Assembly (NCBI RefSeq): GCF_024978135.1
Contig: NZ_JANTEZ010000002.1
Coordinates: 1 to 64,000 of the forward strand
Direction of reading: 5' to 3'
Source: Herbiconiux gentiana
GTDB taxonomy: Bacteria > Actinomycetota > Actinomycetes > Actinomycetales > Microbacteriaceae
Length of the DNA: 64,000 bases
Position 1 is the first letter of the stretch, and each line of letters begins with the position of its first letter. Below are positions 51,761 to 60,825 of the stretch, in pieces. A program made the position numbers and the translations under genes. The notes beneath the pieces are model-generated. The model was given only the letters and a program-made list of their open reading frames with translations, was not told where the DNA came from and searched no databases.

Positions 51761-53065
51761 ATGAATTCCCTAGAGCTGGGTCAGGAGTCGGACCGCCTCA
51801 ACGTGGTCGTGGTCGGTCTGGGCTACATCGGCGTCACTGCCGCCGCGTGCTTGACCTCGCAGGGCCACCGCGTCGTGGGGGTCGACGTCAACGAGGAGAA
51901 GGCCGCTCGCATCAACGCAGGCATCTCGCCGATCACGGAGCCGCAGGTCGACGAACTCATCGAGGTCGCGGTGGCGAGTGGGCTGCTTCGGGCGTCGAAC
52001 TCGCTGCCGTCCATGGCCGACATCGACCTCGTCGTCGTCTGCGTGGGCACGCCGAGCGCGAAGGACGGTTCGCACAACATGACGTACGTCGCCGAGTCGG
52101 CGCGCCAAATCGCGCGCGCGATCGACACCGCCGGATCCTCACGCCGGGTCACCGTCGCGTTCCGCTCCACGTTCCGGCCGGGAACGATGGACGCGCTGAT
52201 CATCCCGCTCTTCTCCGACTTGCTCGGAGACCGCCTCCACGACGCCGTCGAGCTCGTCTACAACCCGGAGTTCCTCCGCGAGACCACCGCCGTCGAGGAC
52301 TACTTCCACCCGCCGAAGATCGTTATCGGCACGCGGGACGGGCAGCTGTCCGAGACCATGGCCCGGTTGAACCAGGGCATCGACGCCCAGGTCTTCGACG
52401 TCAAGTTCCGAGAGGCGGAGATCACCAAGTTCGTCGACAACTCCTGGCACGCGGTGAAGGTCGCGTTCGCCAACGAGGTCGGTCGCGTGTGCGCCGCCTA
52501 CGGTGTCGACGCGGACGCCGCTCACAAGATCTTCATCTCCGACACGAAGCTGAACATCTCTTCCTACTACACCCGGCCCGGTGGGGCTTTCGGCGGCTCC
52601 TGCCTGCCGAAGGACGTCCGCGCCATGCAGTACATCGCCAAGGCCGCGCACGTGGACGTCGACCTGATCAACGCGCTCAACACCTCGAACGACTCGCACG
52701 TCGAGTTCCAGGTCGACCGCGTCCGTCGGGCCGCTCCCGCCGGCTCCCGCATCCTGGTCGCCGGGCTGGCCTTCAAGGCCGGCACCGACGATATGCGGGA
52801 GAGCCCCAATGTCACCCTGACGTCACGACTCCTCGACGAGGGCTACGAGGTCCGGGTGTTCGACCCGGCGGTGCACGCCTCGTCGCTCGTCGGCCAGAAC
52901 CTCGGCGACATCATGTCGGCGCTCCCCCGGCTCCGCGAGCTCCTCGTCGAGGCGGGGGAGTTCGACGAATCGCAGTTTGACCTCGTGGTGGCGAACAACG
53001 CGACGATCGACGAGCTCGGAGCACACGGTCTGCCGGTGCTCGATCTCAGGAGCATCCGAGCCTGA
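51761..53065 (+). CDS. GDP-mannose 6-dehydrogenase-like (AlgD-type) nucleotide-sugar dehydrogenase
   Basis: A 434-residue dehydrogenase that oxidises a nucleotide sugar at C6 to the uronate in two NAD-dependent steps. The Rossmann motif is GLGYIGV. The active-site text DNSWHAVKVAFANEVGRV and SYYTRPGGAFGGSCLPKDVR (catalytic Cys in GGSC) is closer to AlgD than to UDP-glucose dehydrogenases. The ATG is supported by GAGGAGA. Assignment to GDP-mannose is by similarity of motifs; the precise sugar is not proven. Confidence 0.88.
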   Translation: MNSLELGQESDRLNVVVVGLGYIGVTAAACLTSQGHRVVGVDVNEEKAARINAGISPITEPQVDELIEVAVASGLLRASNSLPSMADIDLVVVCVGTPSAKDGSHNMTYVAESARQIARAIDTAGSSRRVTVAFRSTFRPGTMDALIIPLFSDLLGDRLHDAVELVYNPEFLRETTAVEDYFHPPKIVIGTRDGQLSETMARLNQGIDAQVFDVKFREAEITKFVDNSWHAVKVAFANEVGRVCAAYGVDADAAHKIFISDTKLNISSYYTRPGGAFGGSCLPKDVRAMQYIAKAAHVDVDLINALNTSNDSHVEFQVDRVRRAAPAGSRILVAGLAFKAGTDDMRESPNVTLTSRLLDEGYEVRVFDPAVHASSLVGQNLGDIMSALPRLRELLVEAGEFDESQFDLVVANNATIDELGAHGLPVLDLRSIRA

Positions 53066-53073
53066 CGGCAGAA

Positions 53074-53116
53074 CACCTGAGCCCTGGCTGCGTGATCGCA
53101 GACCAGGGCTCAGGTG
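53074..53116. terminator. Bidirectional terminator between two sugar-dehydrogenase genes
   Basis: A perfect 14-base stem CACCTGAGCCCTGG / CCAGGGCTCAGGTG with an inner 5-base stem CTGCG/CGCAG. It starts 9 bases after one stop codon and ends 19 bases before the convergent stop. Confidence 0.8.
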
Positions 53117-53134
53117 ACACCGCCGGGGTGAGGG

Positions 53135-54451
53135 TCAGGGTCGACCCATGGCCCGATAGTCCCAGCCGGCCGATCGCCACTCCGGCGACGAGAGCACGTT
53201 GCGCCCATCGATGATGCGCTTGCCCGCGACGGCCGATTCGATGTCGGCCGGGGTCAGAGCCCGGTACTCCGACCACTCGGTCAGAAGGAGGACGATCTCG
53301 GCGTGGGCGACGGCCTCGCCCACCGATTCCACGAAGTGCAGCTGCGGATGCTTCGCCTTGGCATTCGAAATGGCGTGAGGATCGGTGGCGCTCACCACCG
53401 CACCCAGGCCGTTCAGCTGCACGGCGATGTCGAGGGCCGGAGAGTCCCGGATGTCATCTGAATCAGGCTTGAACGCGAGTCCGAGCACGGCGACCTTCTT
53501 GTCGAATGCCTGGCCTCCGAGCATCTCGACGACCATGTCGACCACCCGCTGGCGGCGTCGGAGGTTGATCGCGTCGACCTCCTTGAGGAAGGTCAGGGCC
53601 TCTCCGCGGCCGAGCTCCTCGGCCCGAGCGCCGAAGGCCCGGATGTCCTTCGGCAGGCAGCCGCCGCCGAACCCGATGCCCGCGTTGAGGAAGCGACGGC
53701 CGATCCGGGCGTCGTAGCCGATGGCGTCGGCGAGTTCCGAGACGTTCGCACCCGCGACCTCAGCGATCTCCGAGATCGCATTGATGAAGGAGATCTTCGT
53801 CGCCAGGAAGGCGTTGGCCGAGATCTTCACGAGCTCCGCCGTGGCGTAATCGGTCACGACGAGAGGCGTGCCCTCGCCGAGCGCCTTGCTGTAGACCTCG
53901 TCCAGCGCCGCCTTGGCCGTGGCGGCGAGGTCCGCGTCGTCGGAAATGCCGTAGACCAGGCGATCAGGCGAGATCGTGTCCTTCACCGCGAAACCTTCGC
54001 GAAGGAACTCGGGGTTCCAGGCGAGGTCCGCCCCGGGAACCGCCGCCTTCACCGTGGCGGCGAGCCTCGCGGCGGTGCCGACCGGCACCGTCGACTTCCC
54101 GACCACAAGGTCACCCGCCTTCAGGTGAGGGAGGAGCGCGTCGACCGCCGCGTCGACGTACGTCATGTCGGCGCTGTGCGACCCCGGCTTCTGAGGCGTG
54201 CCCACCGCGATGAAGTGGACCGTCGCGTCGGCGACCTCGGCCATGTCAGTCGAGAAGCGCAGGCGACCCGATGCCGACGCCGACGTCAGGATCTCTGGCA
54301 GCCCGGGCTCGAAGAACGGTGCCCGCCCCTCGGAGAGCGCCTCGATCTTCCGCTCGTCGACGTCGACGCCGACGACCGTGTGACCGAGCTCGGCCATCGC
54401 CGCTGCATGGACGGCGCCTAGATAACCGCAGCCGACAACCGAAATCTTCAT
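53135..54451 (-). CDS. ugd: UDP-glucose 6-dehydrogenase
   Basis: A 438-residue enzyme converting UDP-glucose to UDP-glucuronate. The Rossmann motif is VGCGYLGAVHA, followed by VAVGTPQKP-like text (FIAVGTPQKPGSHSADMTYV), LAWNPEFLREG, the catalytic lysine and Asn in ELVKISANAFLATKISFIN, and the catalytic Cys in GIGFGGGCLPKDIRAF. It is convergent to the AlgD-like gene. Two different sugar dehydrogenases in one locus suggest a polymer rich in uronic acids. Confidence 0.93.
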   Translation of the reverse strand: MKISVVGCGYLGAVHAAAMAELGHTVVGVDVDERKIEALSEGRAPFFEPGLPEILTSASASGRLRFSTDMAEVADATVHFIAVGTPQKPGSHSADMTYVDAAVDALLPHLKAGDLVVGKSTVPVGTAARLAATVKAAVPGADLAWNPEFLREGFAVKDTISPDRLVYGISDDADLAATAKAALDEVYSKALGEGTPLVVTDYATAELVKISANAFLATKISFINAISEIAEVAGANVSELADAIGYDARIGRRFLNAGIGFGGGCLPKDIRAFGARAEELGRGEALTFLKEVDAINLRRRQRVVDMVVEMLGGQAFDKKVAVLGLAFKPDSDDIRDSPALDIAVQLNGLGAVVSATDPHAISNAKAKHPQLHFVESVGEAVAHAEIVLLLTEWSEYRALTPADIESAVAGKRIIDGRNVLSSPEWRSAGWDYRAMGRP

Positions 54452-54635
54452 TAGGTCATTCCATTCAAAAGTGCCCGATCACGACGTTGTGCTGCCGCCT
54501 TCATGTATAGCAGGTGCGCACGATGCCTGGCGTCGCCGCATCCCGGGAAGGCGGAGCCAACTCGGACATCCCTGGGCGCATGGGAGAATCGGGACGCGCC
54601 CGAGTTGGGGAGCACACGATCGAGAGGACCGCGCG

Positions 54636-55574
54636 GTGACACCCGTTCTGGAGAGACTCCACGGCAAGAAGCTGCTCCTGGCGGCCTCCACAGGCGGCCA
54701 CTTGTCCCAGCTGCACCGATTGGCTGAACGGATCGAGCCGTCGGAGGACAGCCTGTGGGTGACGTTCGACAAGCCGCAGAGCCGGTCACTGCTTCAAGAC
54801 GAGCGTCACCGGTTCATCCCCTACATCTCGCCGCGCGACTGGGCGGGCGTTGCGCGAGGCATGCGGACCTTCGATCGCATCCTCCGGTCTGAATCGTTCG
54901 ACGCGGTGGTCAGCACCGGTGCCGCGATCGCCCTGTCGTCGCACCTGACGTCTCGGCGCCGGAGGGTGCCGACCATCTACATCGAGAGCGTCTCCCGGTT
55001 CGACGGGCCGTCAGTGACCGGGCGCATCCTCCAGCGCGTGCCGGGGATCGAGCGGTTCGCACAGCACGACGGGTATTCGCCCGATCGGTGGTCGCACGAG
55101 TTCTCGGTGCTCGACACCTACCATCGCGACGAGAGCTGGGTGGGGCCGGACATGCCGGCATCGATCTTCGTCACCCTGGGCACGATCAGCCCCTATCGTT
55201 TCGATCGGTTGGTGGAGAAGCTGCTGTCCGTCGCCCCGAAGGGAACTGAATTCGTCTGGCAGCTGGGTGTCACCGACAGGACCGATCTCCCCGGTGAGGT
55301 GCACACAGAAATGTCGGCGGAGGCGTTCTCGCGTGCGGCCCGGGAGGCAGATCTCGTCGTCACCCACGCGGGCGTCGGCACGGTCATGGGGCTGCTGGAC
55401 ATGAGACGGCCGAGTCTCGTCGTGCCGAGGCGTCGATCACGCAACGAACACGTCGACGACCACCAGCTGCAGATCACGCGCGAGGTGCAGCGGCGAGGCC
55501 TGGCCGCCTCGTCCGAGGTGGACGACATCGACCTCGACACCCTCCGGCAGGCGGCGGGAATCCGGGTGCAGTAA
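54636..55574 (+). CDS. Glycosyltransferase, fused PssD/PssE (Alg14/Alg13) type
   Basis: A 312-residue cytoplasmic glycosyltransferase. The N-terminal half, KKLLLAASTGGHLSQLHRLA, matches Alg14/PssD-like membrane-association domains. The C-terminal half, ASIFVTLGTISPYRFDRLVE and VVTHAGVGTVMGLLDMRRPS, matches the GT28 C-terminal (Alg13/PssE) domain with its donor-binding HAG motif. Together they transfer the second sugar, usually glucuronate, in polysaccharide assembly, which fits with Ugd beside it. The GTG start is supported by GAGAGGA. Confidence 0.88.
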   Translation: MTPVLERLHGKKLLLAASTGGHLSQLHRLAERIEPSEDSLWVTFDKPQSRSLLQDERHRFIPYISPRDWAGVARGMRTFDRILRSESFDAVVSTGAAIALSSHLTSRRRRVPTIYIESVSRFDGPSVTGRILQRVPGIERFAQHDGYSPDRWSHEFSVLDTYHRDESWVGPDMPASIFVTLGTISPYRFDRLVEKLLSVAPKGTEFVWQLGVTDRTDLPGEVHTEMSAEAFSRAAREADLVVTHAGVGTVMGLLDMRRPSLVVPRRRSRNEHVDDHQLQITREVQRRGLAASSEVDDIDLDTLRQAAGIRVQ

Positions 55575-55582
55575 CCGACCGA

Positions 55583-56161
55583 TCAGCAGCCGGGAGTGAG
55601 GACGGCCTTCAGCCAAGCTCCGGACTGGTAGAGGAATTCGTCGGCCCAGCGGCGCGCGTCATAGTCGCGCTCGTCCGAGACGAACTGGGCACGCGCGGCC
55701 CCGTCCAGACAGCGGTCGAACAGGAGCTGCGCCCGGCTGACGTGGGTGACGGAGGTGACAACGAGCAGTGACGTCCAACCCCGTTGCTCCATGAGCCTCT
55801 CGGCCAGCCGAGCCTCGCCCTGGGTCGTGAACGGCTCCGGCGTGATGCATTCCACGGGACGGTCGGAGCGACCGAGGCAGAGATCACGGAGCCGCGTATG
55901 CTCCTGGTCGTCCTCCACCCCTTCCGGAACCGAGATGACGAGATTCGTCGCGAGCCCGTCATCCATCAGGGTCTGAGCCGTCTCCAGCCGCTGCACCGTG
56001 GGCGGCCCCAACACGAGCACGGCGTCGGCTTTGGTCGGGTCGGAGAGGTCAGGGAAGACGATCAGTCGAACTGCGACGACGAACAGCGCCAGCACGAGCG
56101 CCGAACCGATTCCGGCCGCCACGCAGATGAGGACGGATGGACGTCGACGGGCTGGGGTCAT
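55583..56161 (-). CDS. DUF218 (SanA/ElyC/YdcF-like) membrane protein
   Basis: A 192-residue protein. One helix (LICVAAGIGSALVLALFVVAVRLI) precedes a DUF218 domain: ADAVLVLGPPTVQRLETAQTLM, then LVISVPEGVED, TTQGEARLAERLMEQRGWTSL and VVTSVTHVSRAQLLF. In Proteobacteria this family affects envelope integrity and lipid-carrier sugar metabolism. I start at the ATG at 56161, where the helix begins; it overlaps the stop of a small upstream ORF (ATGA). Confidence 0.85.
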   Translation of the reverse strand: MTPARRRPSVLICVAAGIGSALVLALFVVAVRLIVFPDLSDPTKADAVLVLGPPTVQRLETAQTLMDDGLATNLVISVPEGVEDDQEHTRLRDLCLGRSDRPVECITPEPFTTQGEARLAERLMEQRGWTSLLVVTSVTHVSRAQLLFDRCLDGAARAQFVSDERDYDARRWADEFLYQSGAWLKAVLTPGC

Positions 56162-56289
56162 CCGGCGTCGACGGCTCCGTCCAGACCCTCTTCGGCGTAG
56201 AGCTCCTCCTCGAGGACGAGCTCCTCGACCGCAGGGTCCTCGGCGGCGTACGGATCGGGCTGGGGTTCGGGTCTTGGATTCCGGCTCAC
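56158..56289 (-). CDS. Small acidic protein, 43 residues
   Basis: A GTG-started frame reading SRNPRPEPQPDPYAAEDPAV, then EELVLEEELYAEEG, to a TGA that overlaps the ATG of the DUF218 gene. It is strongly acidic with no membrane segment. The stop-start coupling is the main support. There is no clear ribosome-binding site, and I recognise no family. Confidence 0.45.
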   Translation of the reverse strand: MSRNPRPEPQPDPYAAEDPAVEELVLEEELYAEEGLDGAVDAG

Positions 56290-56385
56290 GTCGAGAACAT
56301 ATCAGCAGGCCCGGCGCCTCCCACGCGTTAGGAGTGAACAGCCATGCTGCCGGCACGCGGCGCTCCCGATGGGATACTGGGTTCC

Positions 56386-57861
56386 ATGCCTGATGTGACA
56401 GTTGTCGGAGGTGGGCCGAACGGGCTGGCAGCGGCCGTCACGATGGCGCGTGCGGGGCTCGATGTCGAGGTCCTCGAGAGAGGTGCAACACTCGGCGGCG
56501 GAGCCCGGACCGTGCCCCTCACCCTGCCGGGGTTCCTGCACGACGTCGGCTCGGCCGTTCATCCCATGGGACTTGCCTCCCCGTTCTTCCGAGCCTTCGA
56601 ACTCGACCGACGCGTTGACTTCCTGGTGCCCGACGTCTCCTACGTGCACCCGCTGCCCGATGCACCCGCGGGCGTGGCCTACCGAGACCTGGATAAGACG
56701 GCCGCACAGCTCGGCCCGGACGGGCCGGCCTGGCGACGCTTGTTCGCTCCGCTGGTCGAGAGGATCGACGGAGTCACCGACTTCACGGCTAACCAGCTCC
56801 TGCGCGTGCCTCGAGACCCCGTCACCGCCGTCCGGTTCGGGCTGCGGACTCTGGAGCAGGGGACCGTGCTGTGGAACCGTCGATTCCGGGGCACGACCGC
56901 CACCGCCATGCTCAGCGGGGTGAGCGCTCATTCCATCGGTCGCATGCCATCCCTCGCGTCAGCCGGTGCGGGCATGGTACTGGCCGCCCACGCTCACGCC
57001 CGCGGATGGCCCATTCCGGTGGGTGGCAGCCAGGCCATCGTCCGCGCATTGGAGGACGACCTGATCGCGCACGGTGGACGGGTGACGACGGGAGTCGAGG
57101 TGCGCGACCTGCGGGCATTGAGCTCGAGCCGAGCGGTGCTCCTGGACGTCTCGGCGTCCGCCCTGGCGGATATCGCCGGACCTGCCCTTCCGGACGGGTA
57201 CAAGGCGCGCCTGCGCCGCTTCGCCTACGGTGACGGGGTCGCGAAGGTCGACTTCGCGCTGTCCGGTCCCGTTCCCTGGTCTGATCCCGAGGCGAGGCTC
57301 TCCCCCACCCTTCACCTCGGCGGATCCCGGAAGGACATCGCCCGGTCGGAAGCACAGGTCGCCTCTGGCCACGAGCCGGACGAACCCTACGTGCTGGTGT
57401 CACAGCCCACCGTCCTCGACCCTTCCCGTGCGCCGTCGGGGCAGCACGTCCTCTGGGCGTACATCCACGTGCCGCGCGGTTCGACGCTCGATCCGACCGA
57501 GCTGATCACGCGCATGGTCGAGCGGTCCGCCCCGGGGTTCCGCGATCTCGTTCTCGCGTCGGCCGCGATGTCCGCCTCGCAGCTGCAGGAGTACGATCCG
57601 AACTTCGTCGGGGGAGACATCTCCTCGGGCGCCCTGTCGATCCTTCAGATGGCCGTGCGGCCGACCCTCTCGCACCGCCCGTGGCGCACACCCGGGACGG
57701 GGTTGTACCTGGCGTCGTCGTCGACTCCCCCAGCGACCGGGGTGCACGGGCTCTCGGGCTTCTACGCCGCTCGAACGGCATTGAAGGACATGTTCGGCCT
57801 GCGCGTCCCCGAACTGGGAATCGACGGGCCCCTGAAGCGGCCCCGGGAGGCCCGGCCGTGA
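56386..57861 (+). CDS. FAD-dependent NAD(P)/phytoene-desaturase-like oxidoreductase
   Basis: A 491-residue protein of the carotenoid-desaturase/amine-oxidase superfamily. The FAD motif is VVGGGPNGLAAAVTMARAGL with EVLERG at strand end, followed by LTLPGFLHDVGSAVHPM. The C-terminus has GVHGLSGFYAARTAL, the second FAD-contact motif. Many actinobacteria have such enzymes with unknown substrates. I start at the ATG at 56386 immediately before the FAD strand. No carotenoid genes are near, and it may act on a lipid or polyprenol, which is speculative. Confidence 0.88.
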   Translation: MPDVTVVGGGPNGLAAAVTMARAGLDVEVLERGATLGGGARTVPLTLPGFLHDVGSAVHPMGLASPFFRAFELDRRVDFLVPDVSYVHPLPDAPAGVAYRDLDKTAAQLGPDGPAWRRLFAPLVERIDGVTDFTANQLLRVPRDPVTAVRFGLRTLEQGTVLWNRRFRGTTATAMLSGVSAHSIGRMPSLASAGAGMVLAAHAHARGWPIPVGGSQAIVRALEDDLIAHGGRVTTGVEVRDLRALSSSRAVLLDVSASALADIAGPALPDGYKARLRRFAYGDGVAKVDFALSGPVPWSDPEARLSPTLHLGGSRKDIARSEAQVASGHEPDEPYVLVSQPTVLDPSRAPSGQHVLWAYIHVPRGSTLDPTELITRMVERSAPGFRDLVLASAAMSASQLQEYDPNFVGGDISSGALSILQMAVRPTLSHRPWRTPGTGLYLASSSTPPATGVHGLSGFYAARTALKDMFGLRVPELGIDGPLKRPREARP

Positions 57862-57930
57862 TGTAGGGTCGGACCACGCTCCTTTGGGTTGGAGCGCGAA
57901 GCATCTGGACGGACTTTGGGGGTCTGAACC

Positions 57931-59925
57931 ATGCGCAGGACGATTCCGCGACGAATTTTTCTCGCCGGGTCTGGTCTTGCCGTGCTCGGTTTTGCCGACT
58001 TAGCGAACGGACTTGTCGCCTATGCGGCGGGTCCGCAGAACTCGGCGCTGGCCGCGGTCTCCGGGACGTCGGCAGACGCAGCGGGCGCCATCAACGACTA
58101 CCTGCGCTCCAAGACGGGCGCGGTCGCGTTGACCGGCGACTACTTCATCGATTCGGTGATCGAGATCCCCGCGGCGATCTCCTCCTTCGAATTGACCGCG
58201 GGGTCGCGGCTCAAGGTGCGGGGCGACCACACCGCGCTGTCGCGCACCGGCACGATCGTGTACCGCGAACAGCTGAAGACCGCCATGACGAAGGGCAAGA
58301 CCGCGATCACCGTCGGACAACCGACGGCGTATCGCGCGAACGACTACGTCCTCCTCGCCGGTGACGACACCACCTCCGGAACGACGGATCGGTACGGTTA
58401 CCTCCGACGGGTCACAAGTGTCTCCGGAACGACCGTGAATCTCGACAAGGCGCTCCCCCGGACCGTCCAGATCAAACCCCGTGTCGCAGCGGTGACCCTC
58501 TCCCGCCCGCTCAAGATCTTCGGCGGCGGTGAGATCTTCCACACGGCACCCATGTCCAGCAGTTCACCACTGATCCGGATGATGGCCGTCGACACCCCGC
58601 AGGTCCTCGGCCTCATCGTGCACGACAACGGGGCGGCGGGGGTCTGGATCGCCCACTGTCGAAACGGCGTGGTCGATTGCACCATCAGCGATCTGCTCGA
58701 TGACGAGGCGAACGACAAATTCGGCTACGGCGTCAACGTCGTCGGATCGACCCGGGGCTTGACCGTTCGCGGAACGATCTCCCGGGTCAGGCACGCGGTG
58801 ACCACCAACTCCGGCCCGTTCATCAGTGTCCTCGGAGCGGCCGGGGAACCCGAGGACTGCCGCTTCGAGTGCATCGCGTTGGACTGCACCGACAAGTCGG
58901 TCGACACCCACCGCCTCGGCTGGAACACGACGATCGTGCCGAACGTCACCGGAGGCCGGGGAGGCGTGCAGGTGCGGGCGGACAACACCAAGATCGTTGG
59001 CGGAACCATCGTGGGATCGGCGGGGCCCGGCATCTCCGTGCATCCCATGGTTGCCGTGGCGCCGACGGTCACCGGTACGGCGATCAGCAACCTGAAGCCG
59101 TCGGGGAGCGCGATCCTAGCGGATTCACCCGTCTCCGTGAAGGATGTGGCCATCCGCGACAGCTACGGCGTCCACATCGTCCTGTCGTCCAATTCTACCG
59201 TCATCGGCGGATCGATCCTCGCCGGCGGCGCTGTGGCCGTACGGTTCCGTGGCAGCAACAACAGCGTGACCGACATCCAATGCGGCAACAACATCACCAC
59301 TCCCTACACGGAGGATCCGGGCGCGACGCACAACGTCTTCCGCATGTCGACCACCGCCCCGGAGCCAATGGCGGCGCCGGTCGCGACGAAGCCGCCGAGC
59401 ATCTCCGGAACGTTCGCCGTCGGCAACCAGCTCTCAGTCGACGACGGCACCTGGACCATCGGGCCGCTCACCATGGCATTTACCTGGATGCGCGACGGGG
59501 TCCCGATCTCCAATGCGACCAACCGCACCTACCGCACGTACGACGTCGTCAGCGCGGACCTGGGCAAGACGCTCACCGTCGTCGTCACAGCCCGGCGCGC
59601 CGGCTATGCCGACGGAACGGCGACCAGTGCTCCGACCGCCACCATCGCCGCCGGACTCGCCTTGGTTCCCGTCACCGTGCCTGTTCTCTCGGGAACCCCG
59701 AAGCCCGGCCAGACGCTGACCGTCACCCGTGGCACATGGGATCCGAGCGCTCAGAACACCAGCTGCAAATGGTTCGCGAACGGTGTCGCGAACGGCAGCA
59801 CGGGCACGACCTATCTCGTGAAGTCGAGCGACGTCGGAAAGCTGATCACCGTCGCCGTCACGGCGACCAGGACCGGTTGGACTACGGCAACATTCACCGC
59901 CGTCGGCCTTTCCATCGTCGCTTGA
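57931..59925 (+). CDS. Secreted right-handed beta-helix protein with Ig-like repeats
   Basis: A 664-residue exported protein. The N-terminus RRTIPRRIFLAGSGLAVLGF has a twin-arginine-like pattern. Residues about 200-450 form a pectate-lyase-like parallel beta-helix with repeats such as GVWIAHCRNGVVDCTIS and GGVQVRADNTKIVGGTIVGS. Two C-terminal modules (VPVTVPVLSGTPKPGQTLTV and PSISGTFAVGNQLSVDDGTW) are Ig-like repeats with Trp-Phe-ANG-type text. It is paralogous to the truncated gene at 63362. A role in cutting or modifying the locus polysaccharide is likely but unproven. Confidence 0.88.
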   Translation: MRRTIPRRIFLAGSGLAVLGFADLANGLVAYAAGPQNSALAAVSGTSADAAGAINDYLRSKTGAVALTGDYFIDSVIEIPAAISSFELTAGSRLKVRGDHTALSRTGTIVYREQLKTAMTKGKTAITVGQPTAYRANDYVLLAGDDTTSGTTDRYGYLRRVTSVSGTTVNLDKALPRTVQIKPRVAAVTLSRPLKIFGGGEIFHTAPMSSSSPLIRMMAVDTPQVLGLIVHDNGAAGVWIAHCRNGVVDCTISDLLDDEANDKFGYGVNVVGSTRGLTVRGTISRVRHAVTTNSGPFISVLGAAGEPEDCRFECIALDCTDKSVDTHRLGWNTTIVPNVTGGRGGVQVRADNTKIVGGTIVGSAGPGISVHPMVAVAPTVTGTAISNLKPSGSAILADSPVSVKDVAIRDSYGVHIVLSSNSTVIGGSILAGGAVAVRFRGSNNSVTDIQCGNNITTPYTEDPGATHNVFRMSTTAPEPMAAPVATKPPSISGTFAVGNQLSVDDGTWTIGPLTMAFTWMRDGVPISNATNRTYRTYDVVSADLGKTLTVVVTARRAGYADGTATSAPTATIAAGLALVPVTVPVLSGTPKPGQTLTVTRGTWDPSAQNTSCKWFANGVANGSTGTTYLVKSSDVGKLITVAVTATRTGWTTATFTAVGLSIVA

Positions 59926-59928
59926 CGG

Positions 59929-60825
59929 TCAGGCCTGGTCGTTGTCGTCGAACCCCTTGACGATCCAGAAGTCCTTCGTCGAGCGCTGACGCACGCTCGA
60001 GAGCATGGTCTTCGGTGATGAGTTGACGAGGCCCAGCAGGAGATAGCGAAGCTTCGCGATCGGCGACCGGGCAGCGTGATACCGGATGCGGCTGGCTGAG
60101 AGCCGTATGAAGCGGCGATCCGCGAGGGTCAGATTGCTCCGGTGCTTGTCGAGATAGGCCTCGAGCCCCGCCGCCCGGGACAGCGTGCGGCCGGTCAGCT
60201 GACCGGACTCATGCTTGCGCTGCAGCACGTTGGCTTCCTGGCACACGGCATAACTCAGCCCGCAGAGCAGGAAGCGGAAGAAGAAGTCCCCGTCGTTCTT
60301 TACCATGAGCTGCTCGTCGAACCCACCGACGCGGTCGAAGGCCCGCCGGCTGACCAAGATGTTCGAGCCGGTGACGCCAGGGTTTTCGGCTGCCGCCGCC
60401 TTCGCCGGGAGGCCGGGCTTGATCCTCAGCCCCGGCGCGGTCTGACTCCCCCGGAACATCTCTATCCACGTGACCACCGCATCCGGACGGTGCTGGTCGA
60501 ACTCCGCAGTCGCGCTCTCGAGGTACTCGGGAGTCCACTTGTCGTCATCGTCCAGGAAGGCAATGAGCTCCTCGCGGGCGTGGGCCGCTCCGAGATTGCG
60601 TGAGCTCGAGGCGCCCCGGCCGTCCACATTCCTGACGAAACGCACGGGAACCGACGAACCTGCTCCGACCCGCTCGCAGAGGTCCGCGGTTGGTGCATCT
60701 TCCACGTCCGAGACGACGACGATCTCCGATACCGGCGTGGTCTGCGTCAGGACCGATCGGAGTGCTTCCTCGAGGAACTCGGGACGCTGGTGGGTCGGGA
60801 TGACGCAGCTGACCGCTGTGCTCAT
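59929..60825 (-). CDS. Family 2 glycosyltransferase
   Basis: A 298-residue GT-A glycosyltransferase. SCVIPTHQRPEFLEEALRSV opens the nucleotide-binding fold; the metal-binding motif is ELIAFLDDDDKWTPEYL (DxD). The acceptor side includes GFDEQLMVKNDGDFFFRFLLCG, with the catalytic Asp region. It lacks membrane helices. The ATG overlaps the upstream glycosyltransferase stop (ATGA). Confidence 0.92.
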   Translation of the reverse strand: MSTAVSCVIPTHQRPEFLEEALRSVLTQTTPVSEIVVVSDVEDAPTADLCERVGAGSSVPVRFVRNVDGRGASSSRNLGAAHAREELIAFLDDDDKWTPEYLESATAEFDQHRPDAVVTWIEMFRGSQTAPGLRIKPGLPAKAAAAENPGVTGSNILVSRRAFDRVGGFDEQLMVKNDGDFFFRFLLCGLSYAVCQEANVLQRKHESGQLTGRTLSRAAGLEAYLDKHRSNLTLADRRFIRLSASRIRYHAARSPIAKLRYLLLGLVNSSPKTMLSSVRQRSTKDFWIVKGFDDNDQA

